Part shown: in pieces, positions 35,516-48,067 of the stretch
Position numbering within the stretch: the stretch's first letter is position 1
Layout of the letters: the number at the start of each line of letters is the position of its first letter
Source: Pseudomonas guariconensis
GTDB lineage: Bacteria > Pseudomonadota > Gammaproteobacteria > Pseudomonadales > Pseudomonadaceae
Assembly: GCF_900102675.1 (NCBI RefSeq)
Contig: NZ_FMYX01000002.1
Location: 434,001 to 498,000 of the forward strand
Length of the DNA stretch: 64,000 bases
Direction: 5' to 3'
Position numbers and translations under genes: made by a program
Notes under the pieces: model-generated
The model's database searches: none
Seen by the model: only the letters and a program-made list of their open reading frames with translations
Told to the model about the DNA's origin: nothing

Positions 35516-36658
35516 CTAGCTCAGGCAATAGTGCCGGATCAGATCACGCAATAGACGCACGGTAGGCTCGATACGTGACATTTCAAGGTATTCGCCCGGC
35601 TGGTGGGCACAGGCAATGTCGCCCGGGCCCAGCACGATGGTCTGGCAGCCCAGTTGTTGAAGATAAGGCGCTTCGGTGCCAAAGGCCACTGCCTCGGCGC
35701 GATGGCCGGTCAGACGTTCGGCCAATTGCACCAGTTCGGCGTCGGCGGCCTGCTCGAACGGTGGGACTTCCGGAAACAACGGCGCATAGTCGATGCGCAC
35801 TTCGTGGCGTTCGGCCACCGGCACGAGTTTTTCCCGGATCGCCGCGCGCAGCTGTTCGACATCCATGCCAGGCAGCGGACGCAGGTCGAACTCCAGGGCG
35901 CATTGGCCGCAGATGCGATTAGGGTTGTCGCCGCCGTGGATGCAACCAAAGTTCATCGTCGGGGTCGGCACGCTGAACTGCGGGTTGCGGTAGGCCTGCT
36001 GCCATTGCTGGCGAAGGCCCATCAGCTCGCCCATCACCGCATGCATCGCCTCAAGGGCACTGTGCCCAAGGCTTGGGTCAGAGGAATGCCCGCTGCGTCC
36101 CAGGATGTCGATACGGTCCATGAGGATGCCCTTGTGCATGCGAATCGGCCGCAAGCCCGTGGGCTCACCGATCACTGCCGCGCGGCCTAGGGGCTGACCG
36201 GCCTCAGCCAGGGCGCGGGCGCCGGACATCGAGCTCTCCTCGTCGCAGGTCGCAAGAATCAGCAGCGGTTGCTTGAAATCGTGTTCCAACAGCGGCAACA
36301 CGGCCTCGATGACCAGCGCAAAGAAGCCTTTCATGTCGCAACTGCCCAAGCCCACCCAGCGGCCATCGACCTCGGTCAGCTTGAGCGGATCGCTGGCCCA
36401 CAGTTGTGGATCATAGGGCACGGTGTCGCTGTGTCCGGCCAACACCAGGCCGCCGGGGCCCGTGCCACGGCTGGCCAGCAGATTGAACTTGCCAGGCGTT
36501 ACCTGGCGGATCTCGCAGACAAAGCCAAGATCGCCAAGCCAGCCGGCCAGCAAGTCGATGACCTGACGGTTGGACTGGTCCAGCGCAGCCTGGGTGCAAC
36601 TGACCGACGGTGCGGCGATCAGGGCGGCGAACTGGTCTTTCAGCGACGGCAGGGGCAT
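35516..36658 (-). CDS. argE: acetylornithine deacetylase ArgE
   Basis: A 380-residue M20 metallopeptidase starting MPLPSLKDQFAALIAAPSVS. Metal-binding motifs are LAGHSDTVPYD (His/Asp), GSCDMKGF and DEESSMSGARAL (catalytic Glu and metal Glu). The dimerisation domain lies at about 180-290. ArgE removes acetyl from N-acetylornithine to give ornithine. It is upstream of argA on the same strand with a 224-base gap, so joint transcription is possible. It is divergent from the CYTH/CHAD gene. Confidence 0.92.
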   Translation of the reverse strand: MPLPSLKDQFAALIAAPSVSCTQAALDQSNRQVIDLLAGWLGDLGFVCEIRQVTPGKFNLLASRGTGPGGLVLAGHSDTVPYDPQLWASDPLKLTEVDGRWVGLGSCDMKGFFALVIEAVLPLLEHDFKQPLLILATCDEESSMSGARALAEAGQPLGRAAVIGEPTGLRPIRMHKGILMDRIDILGRSGHSSDPSLGHSALEAMHAVMGELMGLRQQWQQAYRNPQFSVPTPTMNFGCIHGGDNPNRICGQCALEFDLRPLPGMDVEQLRAAIREKLVPVAERHEVRIDYAPLFPEVPPFEQAADAELVQLAERLTGHRAEAVAFGTEAPYLQQLGCQTIVLGPGDIACAHQPGEYLEMSRIEPTVRLLRDLIRHYCLS

Positions 36659-36780
36659 AAGCGCTCTCCTCGGGCTCGAGGCCCATCATAGCAATGCATC
36701 CCGTCCCCGGAACAACCCAACAGCCGGGAGCCGACTCCTGTAGACTGCACGACAACGATGCCCCCTCCTTCGAGTCTGCG

Positions 36781-38148
36781 ATGCACAAAGAAACCGAACT
36801 CAAGCTCCGCGCCAGCCGCGAGACCCTTGCCGCCCTGCGCGAGCACCCCCTGCTGAAGAAGCGCAACAAGTCCGGCTGGCAGACCCGCGAACTGCTCAAC
36901 CAGTACTTCGACACCCCAGACCGCGACCTCGCGGCTGCCCGCGTTGCCCTGCGCCTGCGTCGGGACGGCGAGGTCATCATCCAGACCCTCAAGTGCCGCG
37001 GCCAGAGCGTGGCCGGGCTGTCCGAGCGCAACGAACACGAATGGCACCTGGACAAGGTCAAGCTGGACCTCAAGAAGCTCGACCACACCTGCTGGCCAGA
37101 GCAGCTAGCGGGGCTGGACAAAAAGACCATCAAGCCGCTGTTCACCACCGACTTCACCCGCGAATTCGCCGAGATCGCCTGGGGTCGTGGCAAAGCCAAG
37201 GTGGTGATCGAAGCCGCCCTTGACCAAGGCTTCGTCATCGCTGGCAAGCGCAAGGAAGAAATCTGCGAGCTGGAGCTTGAGCTGCGCGAAGGTGCCCCTG
37301 AAGCGCTGCTGGAACTGGCCGCCGAACTGGCCGCCAGTCTGCCGCTGATGCCCTGCGACATCAGCAAAGCCGAGCGCGGCTACCGCCTGCTCGAGCCCGA
37401 AAGCTATGAGCTGAGTTTGCCGAACACCGAACTTGAAGCCGAAACCTCGGTGGACGACGCCTTCGCGGCGCTGGCCTGGCAGTTGCTCGGCAGTAGCCAG
37501 CGCCTGGCCGAGCAGTACCGTCACAGCGGCCATTGGCGCCTGCTGCAGGACTGGGTGCAGTGCCTGGCCGAGCTGCGTGCCCTGGTCAGCACTCTGGGCC
37601 AGGCCGCCCCCCGCGCGACCACACGTGACCTACGTCTGCGCCTGGACGCCCTGCTGGAAGACTGGCGTCCGTTGGTACAGGCCGGCAACGACGACGAAGA
37701 CGTCCGCCGCGCCGCCCCCGAGCAGTTCGCCGACGAGCTCGAAGACACTCGCTGGGGTCAGTTCTCCCTGGAAACCTCGCGCTGGCTGCTGGCCCGTACC
37801 TGGACCGTCGAGCGCGCCGGCCGGGGCGAGCGCCAGGGCAAGGCGCACCTGGCCAGCTGGCTGGCGCACCTGCTGGGCGAGGAAGGCCGTTCGCTGAAGT
37901 TGCCGCTGTATGCCCAGCGTCCAGAAGACCTTGCCGAGCAACTGCCGCGCATCGAGCAATTGCTGGCCTGGCTGCACCACGCGCGTCACGTCCTCGAGGC
38001 GCCGCAGATGGACCGGCTGTATGGCGACCTGAAGAAGCTACATGAGCTGGCGGAACTGCCGATCAGCGATGAACTGCTGGAGGCGCGGATCGAGCAGGCC
38101 CGCGTCATCGATCAGAGCAGGGGCTGGAAGCATTTGCTCAAAGTTTGA
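36781..38148 (+). CDS. CYTH and CHAD domain protein, probable inorganic triphosphatase
   Basis: A 455-residue protein. The N-terminal CYTH domain (about 1-200) begins HKETELKLRASRETLAALRE, with the ExExK metal/phosphate motif (ETELKLR). Acidic and basic strand residues of the tunnel follow (RDLAAARVALRLRRDG, KAKVVIEAALDQG). The CHAD helical domain (about 220-450) binds phosphate-rich polymers. E. coli YgiF, of the same layout, hydrolyses tripolyphosphate. The ribosome site is weak. The gene is monocistronic. Confidence 0.88.
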   Translation: MHKETELKLRASRETLAALREHPLLKKRNKSGWQTRELLNQYFDTPDRDLAAARVALRLRRDGEVIIQTLKCRGQSVAGLSERNEHEWHLDKVKLDLKKLDHTCWPEQLAGLDKKTIKPLFTTDFTREFAEIAWGRGKAKVVIEAALDQGFVIAGKRKEEICELELELREGAPEALLELAAELAASLPLMPCDISKAERGYRLLEPESYELSLPNTELEAETSVDDAFAALAWQLLGSSQRLAEQYRHSGHWRLLQDWVQCLAELRALVSTLGQAAPRATTRDLRLRLDALLEDWRPLVQAGNDDEDVRRAAPEQFADELEDTRWGQFSLETSRWLLARTWTVERAGRGERQGKAHLASWLAHLLGEEGRSLKLPLYAQRPEDLAEQLPRIEQLLAWLHHARHVLEAPQMDRLYGDLKKLHELAELPISDELLEARIEQARVIDQSRGWKHLLKV

Positions 38149-38164
38149 TACCGGCTCGCTACTT

Positions 38165-38240
38165 CACGGGTGGACCCGTTCCTACAGATACGGCGCAGAT
38201 CCTGGTTTTGCGCAGCCCTGTGAGCGCGGGTTCCCCTGTG
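38165..38240. repeat. degenerate REP pair
   Basis: CACGGGTGGACCCGTTCCTACAG-like and an inverted copy around GAGCGCGGGTTCCCCTGTG lie between two convergent genes. The pairing is imperfect. Confidence 0.5.
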
Positions 38241-38246
38241 AACGCT

Positions 38247-38717
38247 TCACCTCGATAACGGCAGGCTGGTGGTGGATTTGATTTCGGACAGGGCCACGAT
38301 CGAATTGACTTCCTGGATCCCTGGCACGTTGGACAATTTCTCGAAGAAGAACCGTTCGTAGGCTTCGATGTCCGGCGTGACGATGCGCAGCAGGAAATCA
38401 ACCGATCCCATTAGCACATAACACTCCAGCACCTGCGGAAAACCCCGGATCGCCTCAGTGAACTCGGTGAAGTTAGAACGCCCATGGGCATTGAGCTTAA
38501 CCTCGGCAAAGATCTGCGTATTGAGGCCAACCTTCTTGCGGTCGAGCAAGGTCACCTGGCCACGAATGATCCCCTCGTCCTTCAAGCGCTGTATGCGCCG
38601 CCAGCACGGCGATTGCGAAAGGCCGATACGCTCGGCGATCTGCGCGCTGGACAGCGAAGCATCCTCTTGTAACAGCTCCAGGATGCGGCGATCGTAAGCG
38701 TCAAGGTCGCTTTGCAT
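38247..38717 (-). CDS. Lrp/AsnC-family transcriptional regulator
   Basis: A 156-residue protein starting MQSDLDAYDRRILELLQEDA. The N-terminal helix-turn-helix is SSAQIAERIGLSQSPCWRRI, and the ligand-binding RAM/ACT domain spans about 70-150 (FPQVLECYVLMGSVDFLLRI). It probably responds to an amino acid. It faces a small unknown gene across a 125-base divergent region, a common arrangement for regulator and target. Target is unknown. Confidence 0.88.
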   Translation of the reverse strand: MQSDLDAYDRRILELLQEDASLSSAQIAERIGLSQSPCWRRIQRLKDEGIIRGQVTLLDRKKVGLNTQIFAEVKLNAHGRSNFTEFTEAIRGFPQVLECYVLMGSVDFLLRIVTPDIEAYERFFFEKLSNVPGIQEVNSIVALSEIKSTTSLPLSR

Positions 38718-38842
38718 GAATAATTCTCCATTTCGCACAGATTCGAATAGAAATAGCTACCAAGGGGCGATTGGCTGGAATCATAGCGAAAAAATACCCC
38801 CCTCGACCTGCCAGAATTTCTCCCTCGACGATGGAGATCGGC

Positions 38843-39169
38843 ATGAACGCACTCGAACGCCCCGACACCCCGCAACGCACCGACACCTGGGCCGCCAGCG
38901 CCGCTCACTGCACCGCACGCTATCGCCTGCAGGCCGAGGCCGAGCCGGACAGCCTGTGCCGGGTGCTCAATCTGTTCGCGTTGCAGTTTCTGACTCCGCA
39001 CAGCGTCCATGTGCAACAGCAGGACGATCTGCTGGATATCGAAGTGGGTGTGGACGGACTTAGCTGGCATCGGGCCGAAGTCATTGCACAGAAATTGCGC
39101 AACCTGGTGTGTGTCGGTGAAGTGCGCCTTGAGAACATGCCGCGGATGGCCGAGGTGGCTGCAAGCTGA
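38843..39169 (+). CDS. small protein of unknown function (ACT-like?) divergent from the Lrp regulator
   Basis: A 108-residue protein starting MNALERPDTPQRTDTWAASA. The middle part (YRLQAEAEPDSLCRVLNLFA, then VHVQQQDDLLDIEVGVDGLS) has the beta-alpha-beta rhythm of an ACT or IlvN-like regulatory domain. This is a weak structural guess. GGAG six bases upstream of the ATG supports the start. Divergence from the Lrp gene suggests control by it. Confidence 0.65.
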   Translation: MNALERPDTPQRTDTWAASAAHCTARYRLQAEAEPDSLCRVLNLFALQFLTPHSVHVQQQDDLLDIEVGVDGLSWHRAEVIAQKLRNLVCVGEVRLENMPRMAEVAAS

Positions 39170-39298
39170 GGACTGCGAGACGGGGGTGGCCTCGTTCGGC
39201 TTCTCTGAGCAAGATCCAGACACTTTTTGCCCCGACTCCTTCACCTGACGCCGGCTAGCCTTCCCCGGGACCGATCCACCCTGGCAAGGAAGCCATCT

Positions 39299-40981
39299 AT
39301 GTATACCGACGACACCCACGCCCTTGACCTGAGCCGAGTGCTCGACGCCCTGCTCATCGAACAGCACCTGGACGCCAGCGACACCCTGCGCGTTCTCGAA
39401 CAGGCCCACCGCCACCCAGATCAGCATCCGCTCGAGACCATCGCCAGCCTCGACCTCCATGACCGTCGCCACCCCGACCGACGCCTGGACCTGGACATCC
39501 TCTGCCAATGGCTCGCCAACCGGGCCGGCCAACCGTTCATGCGCATAGACCCACTGCAAGTCGACCTGCAGCAGGTCAGCGGCCTGATGTCGCCAGCTTT
39601 CGCCCAGCGCCACGGCATCCTCGCCGTGGCTGTGGACGACAGCTGCGTCACGGTGGCCAGCGCCCAACCCTACCAGTGCGAATGGGAGGCCGACTTGGTC
39701 CGCAGCCTGGGCAAGCCGATCCGCCGCGTACTGGCCAGCCCGGTGCAGGTTCGCCAATTGGCCCAGACCTTCGTTCGCCTGGCCCACTCGGTCAAGGGCG
39801 CACAGCGCCAGCAGACCACTGGCCTGGGTGAACTGGAGCATCTGCTGGAGCTCGGCCAGCGCCACACTGAGGCCAGCGCCGACGACGCCCACATCGTGCA
39901 CATCGTCGACTGGCTGCTGCAGTACGCCATCGAACAGCGCGCCAGCGATATCCACCTCGAACCGCGCCGAGAACAGGGCCAGCTGCGATATCGCATAGAT
40001 GGCTTGCTGCATACGGTCTATGCCTTTCCGGCAGGTGTCACCCTGGCGTTGGTCAGCCGCCTCAAGCACTTGGGGCGCATGGATGTCGCAGAAAAGCGCC
40101 GCCCCCAGGACGGTCGACTGAAAAGCCGTCTGCCGGGGGGGGGCGACGTGGAACTGCGGCTGTCCACATTACCCACGCCTTTCGGCGAAAAACTGGTACT
40201 GCGGCTGTTCGACTCCCAACAATCGCACCAGGACTTTCACCACTTGGGCCTGGAGGGCGACTTGCTACGCCAATGGCAAGGGCTGCTGAACCACCGCCAG
40301 GGTATCGTCCTGGTCACAGGCCCCACAGGCTCGGGCAAGACCAGCACGCTCTACGCCAGCCTACGCCAACTGGCCACGCCCCAGGTCAACCTGTGCACCA
40401 TCGAAGACCCTATCGAGCGTCTGGAGCCTGCGTTCAACCAGCTGCAGGTCCAGCCGAGCCTCGACCTGGGGTTTGCCAATGGCGTGCGCGCCCTGCTGCG
40501 CCAGGATCCGGACATCATCATGATCGGTGAGATACGTGATCGCGAGACCGCCCAGGTCGCGGTGCAAGCAGCCCTGACGGGACATCTGGTGCTGTCCACC
40601 CTTCACACCGACGACACCTGCAGCGCGATCACCCGTCTACAGGAGCTGGGTGTGGCGGACTACCTGCTCAAAGCCACACTGCTCGGCGTCATGGCCCAGC
40701 GCCTGGTGCGTACCTTCTGCGGCGACTGCCAGGGCACGGCGGCCCTCGACGGTGTTGCCTGTCGTGCTTGCCGAGGGACGGGGTTTCATGGCCGCACGGG
40801 GCTGTTCGAGCTGTTGATCCCAAGCGAAGGCCTGCGCGCCAGTATCGGCTCCAACAGCGATCTGGCCGCCCTGCGTCGGATGGCTCTGGCGGAAGGTTTG
40901 CAGGACCTGCGCCACTGCGGGGAGGTGAAAATCAGCGCCGGACAGACCAGCCTGGCGGAGGTGCTCAGGGTCTGCTCCTGA
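39299..40981 (+). CDS. orphan GspE/PilB-family secretion ATPase
   Basis: A 560-residue protein. It has an N-terminal GspE_N-like domain (about 1-140) and an ATPase core with LEPRREQGQLRYRIDGLLHT, Walker A GPTGSGKTS (about 340), Asp box TIEDPIERLEPAFNQLQV, Walker B IIMIGEIRDRETA and a His box. Four cysteines (CGDC and CRAC, about 474-491) form a likely zinc site with only 10 residues between pairs. Such ATPases drive type II secretion or type IV pili, but no other gene of either system lies here. AAGGA supports the ATG. Confidence 0.85.
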   Translation: MYTDDTHALDLSRVLDALLIEQHLDASDTLRVLEQAHRHPDQHPLETIASLDLHDRRHPDRRLDLDILCQWLANRAGQPFMRIDPLQVDLQQVSGLMSPAFAQRHGILAVAVDDSCVTVASAQPYQCEWEADLVRSLGKPIRRVLASPVQVRQLAQTFVRLAHSVKGAQRQQTTGLGELEHLLELGQRHTEASADDAHIVHIVDWLLQYAIEQRASDIHLEPRREQGQLRYRIDGLLHTVYAFPAGVTLALVSRLKHLGRMDVAEKRRPQDGRLKSRLPGGGDVELRLSTLPTPFGEKLVLRLFDSQQSHQDFHHLGLEGDLLRQWQGLLNHRQGIVLVTGPTGSGKTSTLYASLRQLATPQVNLCTIEDPIERLEPAFNQLQVQPSLDLGFANGVRALLRQDPDIIMIGEIRDRETAQVAVQAALTGHLVLSTLHTDDTCSAITRLQELGVADYLLKATLLGVMAQRLVRTFCGDCQGTAALDGVACRACRGTGFHGRTGLFELLIPSEGLRASIGSNSDLAALRRMALAEGLQDLRHCGEVKISAGQTSLAEVLRVCS

Positions 40982-41073
40982 GCAAAATTCCCTTGTATTC
41001 AGGGAACTTGCGTCACTCAGACACGATCCAAACGGCCATTCCCACAACCCTCACCACTCGAGGTGAATGCACC

Positions 41074-41388
41074 ATGCGTCTCAAAACCGCCATCGCAGCC
41101 GCCGCCCTGCTCTCGCTGCCTGTTGGCTCCGCCATGGCCGATACCTTCTGGCGTAACGTCATGACTTCCGGCGCGACCACCGCGTCGAGCTACCTGACCT
41201 CCAAAGACCACAAGATGGTCGTGGCCGCCCAAGACGATGCCGGCAGCTTCGTTGCCAGCGAAGGCGCCATCCGCGGGCCATACCTGGAGGCAGCGCTCCG
41301 TAAGGTGCGCGCCGACAACCCTGGCATGCAAGCGACCGACATGGACCTGGCCAACGCTATCCTGGCCAAGAACGCCGTCGTCGAGTAA
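41074..41388 (+). CDS. DUF2388 small exported protein
   Basis: A 104-residue protein with a signal peptide (MRLKTAIAAAALLSLPVGSA, cleavage near MADTFW). The mature part is TFWRNVMTSGATTASSYLTS and QDDAGSFVASEGAIRGPYLE, the DUF2388 signature found mainly in Pseudomonas. Function unknown. GAGGTGA lies upstream of the ATG. It is 92 bases after the GspE-like gene and may have its own promoter. Confidence 0.85.
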   Translation: MRLKTAIAAAALLSLPVGSAMADTFWRNVMTSGATTASSYLTSKDHKMVVAAQDDAGSFVASEGAIRGPYLEAALRKVRADNPGMQATDMDLANAILAKNAVVE

Positions 41389-41460
41389 CACCGCAGGGTC
41401 CTTCCGACAGATCCATCTCGGGCCTGTATGAGCAACGGTCTTGCTCCGTGGCGTCTTGTT

Positions 41461-41517
41461 CGCGGGTAAACCCGCTCCCACTGGTCCGCGCTGGCCCTGT
41501 GGGAGCGGCTGACCCGC
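41461..41517. repeat. REP pair
   Basis: CGCGGGTAAACCCGCTCCCA (from 41461) and the inverted GTGGGAGCGGCTGACCCGC (41499-41517) form the standard two-arm REP of this genome, in the gap between convergent DUF2388 and gcvP. Confidence 0.85.
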
Positions 41518-41612
41518 AAGCAGACGACTCAGATGCTGGGGTCATCTAACCGCTGCTTCAATCGCCCATTTCCCTCTGCTTCCTACCTACCTTGGGTGGC
41601 CTAGCATCAGCC

Positions 41613-44486
<2,874 letters not shown>

Positions 44487-44591
44487 GGCGATCGTCTCTT
44501 CCTGGACCAGGTCTCATGGAGACTTACAAGTCTAGGAAGGGATTGCCCATGCTGCGTGAAATCTTGCGTTGCCCAGTGACTTCTTCACGGA

Positions 44592-44638
44592 TAAACCCGC
44601 TCCCGCAGGGCTCGGATCGCGCCTGCAGGAGGGGTTTA
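44592..44638. repeat. imperfect REP pair between gcvH and gcvP
   Basis: AAACCCGCTCCCGCAGG (from 44593) is followed by inverted CCTGCAGGAGGGGTTT (to 44637). It lies just after the gcvH stop and could shield the gcvT-gcvH message. Confidence 0.65.
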
Positions 44639-44654
44639 GTTGTGCCAGGAAGGC

Positions 44655-45038
44655 TTACTCGCCGATGGCAGCTTGGTAGCCAGCAGCGTCCAGCAGGTTG
44701 TCCAGATCGGCTGGGTTGCTTGGCTTGAGCTTGAAGATCCAGGCAGCGTAGGGCTCTTCGTTGAGCAGCTCAGGGCTGTCGGCCAGTTCTTCGTTGACGG
44801 CGATGACTTCGCCGGCCACAGGTGCGTAGATATCCGAAGCGGCCTTGACCGACTCGACCACGCCCGCGGCGTCGCCAGCGGCAAACACCTTGCCCACTTC
44901 TGCCAATTCGACGAACACCACATCACCCAGGGCTTGCTGGGCATGATCGCTGATACCGACGGTCACGCTGCCATCGGCCTCCAGGCGTGCCCACTCGTGG
45001 CTTTCGGCAAAACGCAGTTCGGCGGGGATATTGCTCAT
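44655..45038 (-). CDS. gcvH: glycine cleavage system H protein GcvH
   Basis: A 127-residue lipoyl carrier starting [20 protein letters not shown]. The lipoylated Lys65 is in [15 protein letters not shown]. It shuttles the aminomethyl group between GcvP, GcvT and lipoamide dehydrogenase (not in this window). It lies 47 bases after gcvT. Confidence 0.96.
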   Translation of the reverse strand: MSNIPAELRFAESHEWARLEADGSVTVGISDHAQQALGDVVFVELAEVGKVFAAGDAAGVVESVKAASDIYAPVAGEVIAVNEELADSPELLNEEPYAAWIFKLKPSNPADLDNLLDAAGYQAAIGE

Positions 45039-45085
45039 CTGTTGTCTTCCTCGATTGGCTCAGCGGTCAGCCCGCCGGTAATTGT

Positions 45086-46168
45086 TCAGATCAGAATCTT
45101 TCCATGGCGCACGAAGGTCGGCTTGACCACCCGCACCGGATACCACTTGCCACGAATCTCCACCTCGGCACGCTCGCCCGTAGCCATGGGCACACGCGCC
45201 AAGGCGATGGATTTGCTCAGCGTAGGCGAGAAACTACCACTGGTGATCTCCCCTTCGCCAATCCCGGCTACCCGCACTACCTGATGGGCGCGCAGTACAC
45301 CACGCTCTTCCAGCACCAGGCCGACCAGTTTCTCTTGCACACCCTGCTCGATTTCCGCAAGCAGGCCGGTACGCCCGATGAAGTCGCGCTCGGCCGGTTC
45401 CCAGGCGACACTCCAGCCGAGGTTGGAGGTCAGTGGCGTATGGTTTTCGTCAATGTCTTGGCCGTAAAGGTTCATGCCGGCTTCCAGGCGCAACGTGTCG
45501 CGCGCACCTAGGCCGCTCGGCGCAATGCCTGCACCGACCAGGTCGTTGAAGAAGGCTGGCGCCTGCTGGCCGGGGAAGATGATCTCCAGGCCGTCCTCGC
45601 CGGTGTAGCCGGTGCGGGCAATGAACCAGTCACCTTCGGCAACCCCTTCGAACGGGCGCAGCTCACGGACCAGTGCAGCACGCGGGGCACTGAGCAACTG
45701 GGCGACTTTTTCGCGGGCATGGGGGCCTTGGATGGCGAGGATGGCGAGCTCGGAGCGCTCGACGAAGTTGATGGCGAAACCGGCGCTCTGCGCCTGCAGC
45801 CAGGTGAGGACCTTGTCGCGGGTGGCGGCGTTGGCCACCAGGCGATAGCCGATTTCCGTGCGGTAGGCGATCAGGTCGTCGATGACGCCGCCGTCGGCGT
45901 TGAGCAACGGGCTGTACAGCGCCTTGCCGAGGCTATCCAGACGGGCCACATCGTTGGCCAGCAAACGTTGCAGCCAGGGTGTGGCCTGGTCGCCGGCAAC
46001 ATCGATGACGGTCATGTGGGATACATCGAAGACGCCGCAATCACTGCGCACCTGGTGGTGCTCCTCGACTTGCGAACCGTAGTGCAGGGGCATGTCCCAA
46101 CCACCGAAATCGACCATCTTGGCGCCGAGCGCCAAGTGCAGGTCATACAGAGGCGTACGCTGTCCCAT
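45086..46168 (-). CDS. gcvT: aminomethyltransferase GcvT
   Basis: A 360-residue T-protein starting [20 protein letters not shown]. Folate-binding features include [14 protein letters not shown], the catalytic Asp of the family in the same region, and [16 protein letters not shown]. The C-terminal barrel ends [18 protein letters not shown]. It transfers the methylene group to tetrahydrofolate and releases ammonia. AAGGAG before the ATG fixes the start. It is the first gene of the operon; no glycine riboswitch is apparent in the 126 bases upstream. Confidence 0.95.
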   Translation of the reverse strand: MGQRTPLYDLHLALGAKMVDFGGWDMPLHYGSQVEEHHQVRSDCGVFDVSHMTVIDVAGDQATPWLQRLLANDVARLDSLGKALYSPLLNADGGVIDDLIAYRTEIGYRLVANAATRDKVLTWLQAQSAGFAINFVERSELAILAIQGPHAREKVAQLLSAPRAALVRELRPFEGVAEGDWFIARTGYTGEDGLEIIFPGQQAPAFFNDLVGAGIAPSGLGARDTLRLEAGMNLYGQDIDENHTPLTSNLGWSVAWEPAERDFIGRTGLLAEIEQGVQEKLVGLVLEERGVLRAHQVVRVAGIGEGEITSGSFSPTLSKSIALARVPMATGERAEVEIRGKWYPVRVVKPTFVRHGKILI

Positions 46169-46263
46169 GGGTTTCTCCTTCCGGGCGTGGCGAGGCAGCG
46201 GCGGTCGGCAACGTTGATCCGTCGCCTGATCTTGTTCAGGACCCGCCGCAGCGAATGCCGCGC

Positions 46264-46269
46264 ATTGTA
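46264..46269 (-). promoter_or_regulatory. likely -10 element of the gcvT promoter
   Basis: TACAAT reads on the minus strand at 46269-46264, about 96 bases before the gcvT ATG. The -35 is poorly conserved (TGCCAG-like 17 bases upstream). Confidence 0.45.
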
Positions 46270-46294
46270 GCCGCAAGGGCGGAGCCTGGCACCC

Positions 46295-47917
46295 TCAGTG
46301 ACGATGCCCGGGACGCCGAGCCGAACGGCGGATCAACCCGATGACCGGCAGCAGGCCGACCAGCACCAGCGTCAACGCTGGCAGCGAGGCTCGTGCCCAT
46401 TCGCCTTCGCTGGTCATCTCGAACACCCTGACGGCGAGGGTGTCCCAGCCGAACGGTCGCATCAGCAGCGTCGCCGGCATCTCCTTGAGCACATCGACGA
46501 ACACCAGCAGCGCCGCACTCAGGGCGCCCGGCACCAGCAATGGCAGATACACCTTGAAAAACAACCCCACGCCACCGACCCCCAGACTGCGCGAAGCCTC
46601 CGGCAGCGACGGCCGTATACGCTCCAGGCTGCTCTCCAGCGGACCGTAGGCCACGGCCATGAAGCGCACCAGGTAGGCCAGCAGCAAAGCCCAGAGGCTG
46701 CCCAGCAACAACGGTTTGCCGGCGCCGCCCAACCATCGGGACAACGGAACCACCCATTGGTTGTCCAGGTAGCTGAAGGCAAGCATGATCGACACGGCCA
46801 GTACCGAGCCCGGCAGGGCGTAGCCCAGGTTGGCCACGCCCACCCCGGCGCGGATGCCTCGGGTTGGCGACTGACGCCGCGCAAAGGCCAACAGCAGGGC
46901 CACGCTGACCGTGATCAAGGCAGCCATGGCGCCCAAGTAGAGGGTATGCAGCACCAAGCCAATGTACCGCTCGTCAAGGTCATGCCGCCCCCGCTGCCAG
47001 AACCACGCCAGCAATTGCAGCAGCGGGATGACGAAAGCACAGGCGAATACCAACAGGCACCAGCCGGTAGCCGCCAGCGCTTTCAGGCCACGCAGGTGAT
47101 AGAGCGCCTGCCCCCGGGGCCGCTCGTTGCCATGGCGGCTTTTGCCACGAGCCCGCCGCTCGCCGTACAGCACCAGCATCACCACCAGCAGCAACAGGCT
47201 GGCCAGTTGCGCTGCGCTGGAAAGACTGAAGAAGCCATACCAGGTCTTGTAGATGGCCGTGGTGAAGGTGTCGAAGTTGAACACCGCCACGGCGCCGAAA
47301 TCTGCCAGGGTCTCCATCAGGGCCAAGGCGATGCCTGCACCGATGGCGGGCCTGGCCATGGGCAGCGCCACACGCCAGAACGCCTGTAGCGGCGACAGCC
47401 CAAGCACCCGCGCCGCCTCCATCAACCCTTTGCCTTGGGCCAGGAAGGCGCTACGCGCCAGCAGATAGACGTAGGGGTAGAACACCAGCACCAGCACGGT
47501 GATCACGCCACCGGTGGAGCGCACCCGAGGCAGGCGCATGGGCCCGAACACCTCGCGCAGGGCAGTCTGCACGGGGCCGGCGAAATCGAGCAGGCCGACG
47601 AAGACGAATGCCAATACGTAGGCTGGGATGGCGAAGGGCAGCATCAGCGCCCAGTCCAGCCACCGCCTGCCGGGGAATTGGCAAAGGCTGGTCAGCCAGG
47701 CCAGGCTCACACCCAGCACCGTCACCCCGACGCCCACTCCCAGCACCAGCGTGAGCGTGTTGCCCAGCAAGCGGCTCATCTGGGTGTCGAGCAGGTGCGA
47801 CCAGATTTGCACGTCGATCGACTGCCAGGACAGCAGCAGCACGCTCAGGGGCAAGAGCACCAAAGCAGCGACGAGAAAGACCGGGAAGTACCAACGGCGT
47901 TGGAGGGTGTGGGGCAA
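46295..47917 (-). CDS. ferric iron ABC transporter permease (FbpB/HitB-like)
   Basis: A 540-residue permease with two fused permease domains, each with about six membrane segments and an EAA loop (MEAARVLGLSPLQAFWRVAL and LPEASRSLGVGGVGLFFKVY). This fused layout is typical of iron(III) importers SfuB/FbpB. The binding protein is the next gene upstream. No ATPase gene follows; the gene ends just before the gcvT promoter, so the ATPase must lie elsewhere. Confidence 0.87.
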   Translation of the reverse strand: MPHTLQRRWYFPVFLVAALVLLPLSVLLLSWQSIDVQIWSHLLDTQMSRLLGNTLTLVLGVGVGVTVLGVSLAWLTSLCQFPGRRWLDWALMLPFAIPAYVLAFVFVGLLDFAGPVQTALREVFGPMRLPRVRSTGGVITVLVLVFYPYVYLLARSAFLAQGKGLMEAARVLGLSPLQAFWRVALPMARPAIGAGIALALMETLADFGAVAVFNFDTFTTAIYKTWYGFFSLSSAAQLASLLLLVVMLVLYGERRARGKSRHGNERPRGQALYHLRGLKALAATGWCLLVFACAFVIPLLQLLAWFWQRGRHDLDERYIGLVLHTLYLGAMAALITVSVALLLAFARRQSPTRGIRAGVGVANLGYALPGSVLAVSIMLAFSYLDNQWVVPLSRWLGGAGKPLLLGSLWALLLAYLVRFMAVAYGPLESSLERIRPSLPEASRSLGVGGVGLFFKVYLPLLVPGALSAALLVFVDVLKEMPATLLMRPFGWDTLAVRVFEMTSEGEWARASLPALTLVLVGLLPVIGLIRRSARRPGHRH

Positions 47918-47958
47918 GGCGAACGTCTCTGTGCTGATGGCGACCGCTGCGCGGTCGT

Positions 47959-48028
47959 TCGCAGGTAAACCCGCTCCCCAGGAACACCCTCGAGGGAGCG
48001 GGTGTTCCTGGGGAGCGGGTTTACCCGC
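47959..48028. repeat. large REP pair between the iron-binding protein and permease genes
   Basis: Arms 47959-47987 and 48000-48028 (29 bases each) are complementary with one mismatch around a 12-base centre. Each arm contains the core GGTAAACCCGCTCCCC. It separates the binding-protein gene from the permease gene and probably lowers permease expression. Confidence 0.88.
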
Positions 48029-48067
48029 GAAGGGCCTTTGCAGGCCCTGAAGGATAAAGCCTGGGTC

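Noticed and set aside
46169..46294. Glycine riboswitch before gcvT
   Set aside because: Only 126 bases separate gcvT from the permease gene and I cannot see the paired aptamer cores of a glycine riboswitch.
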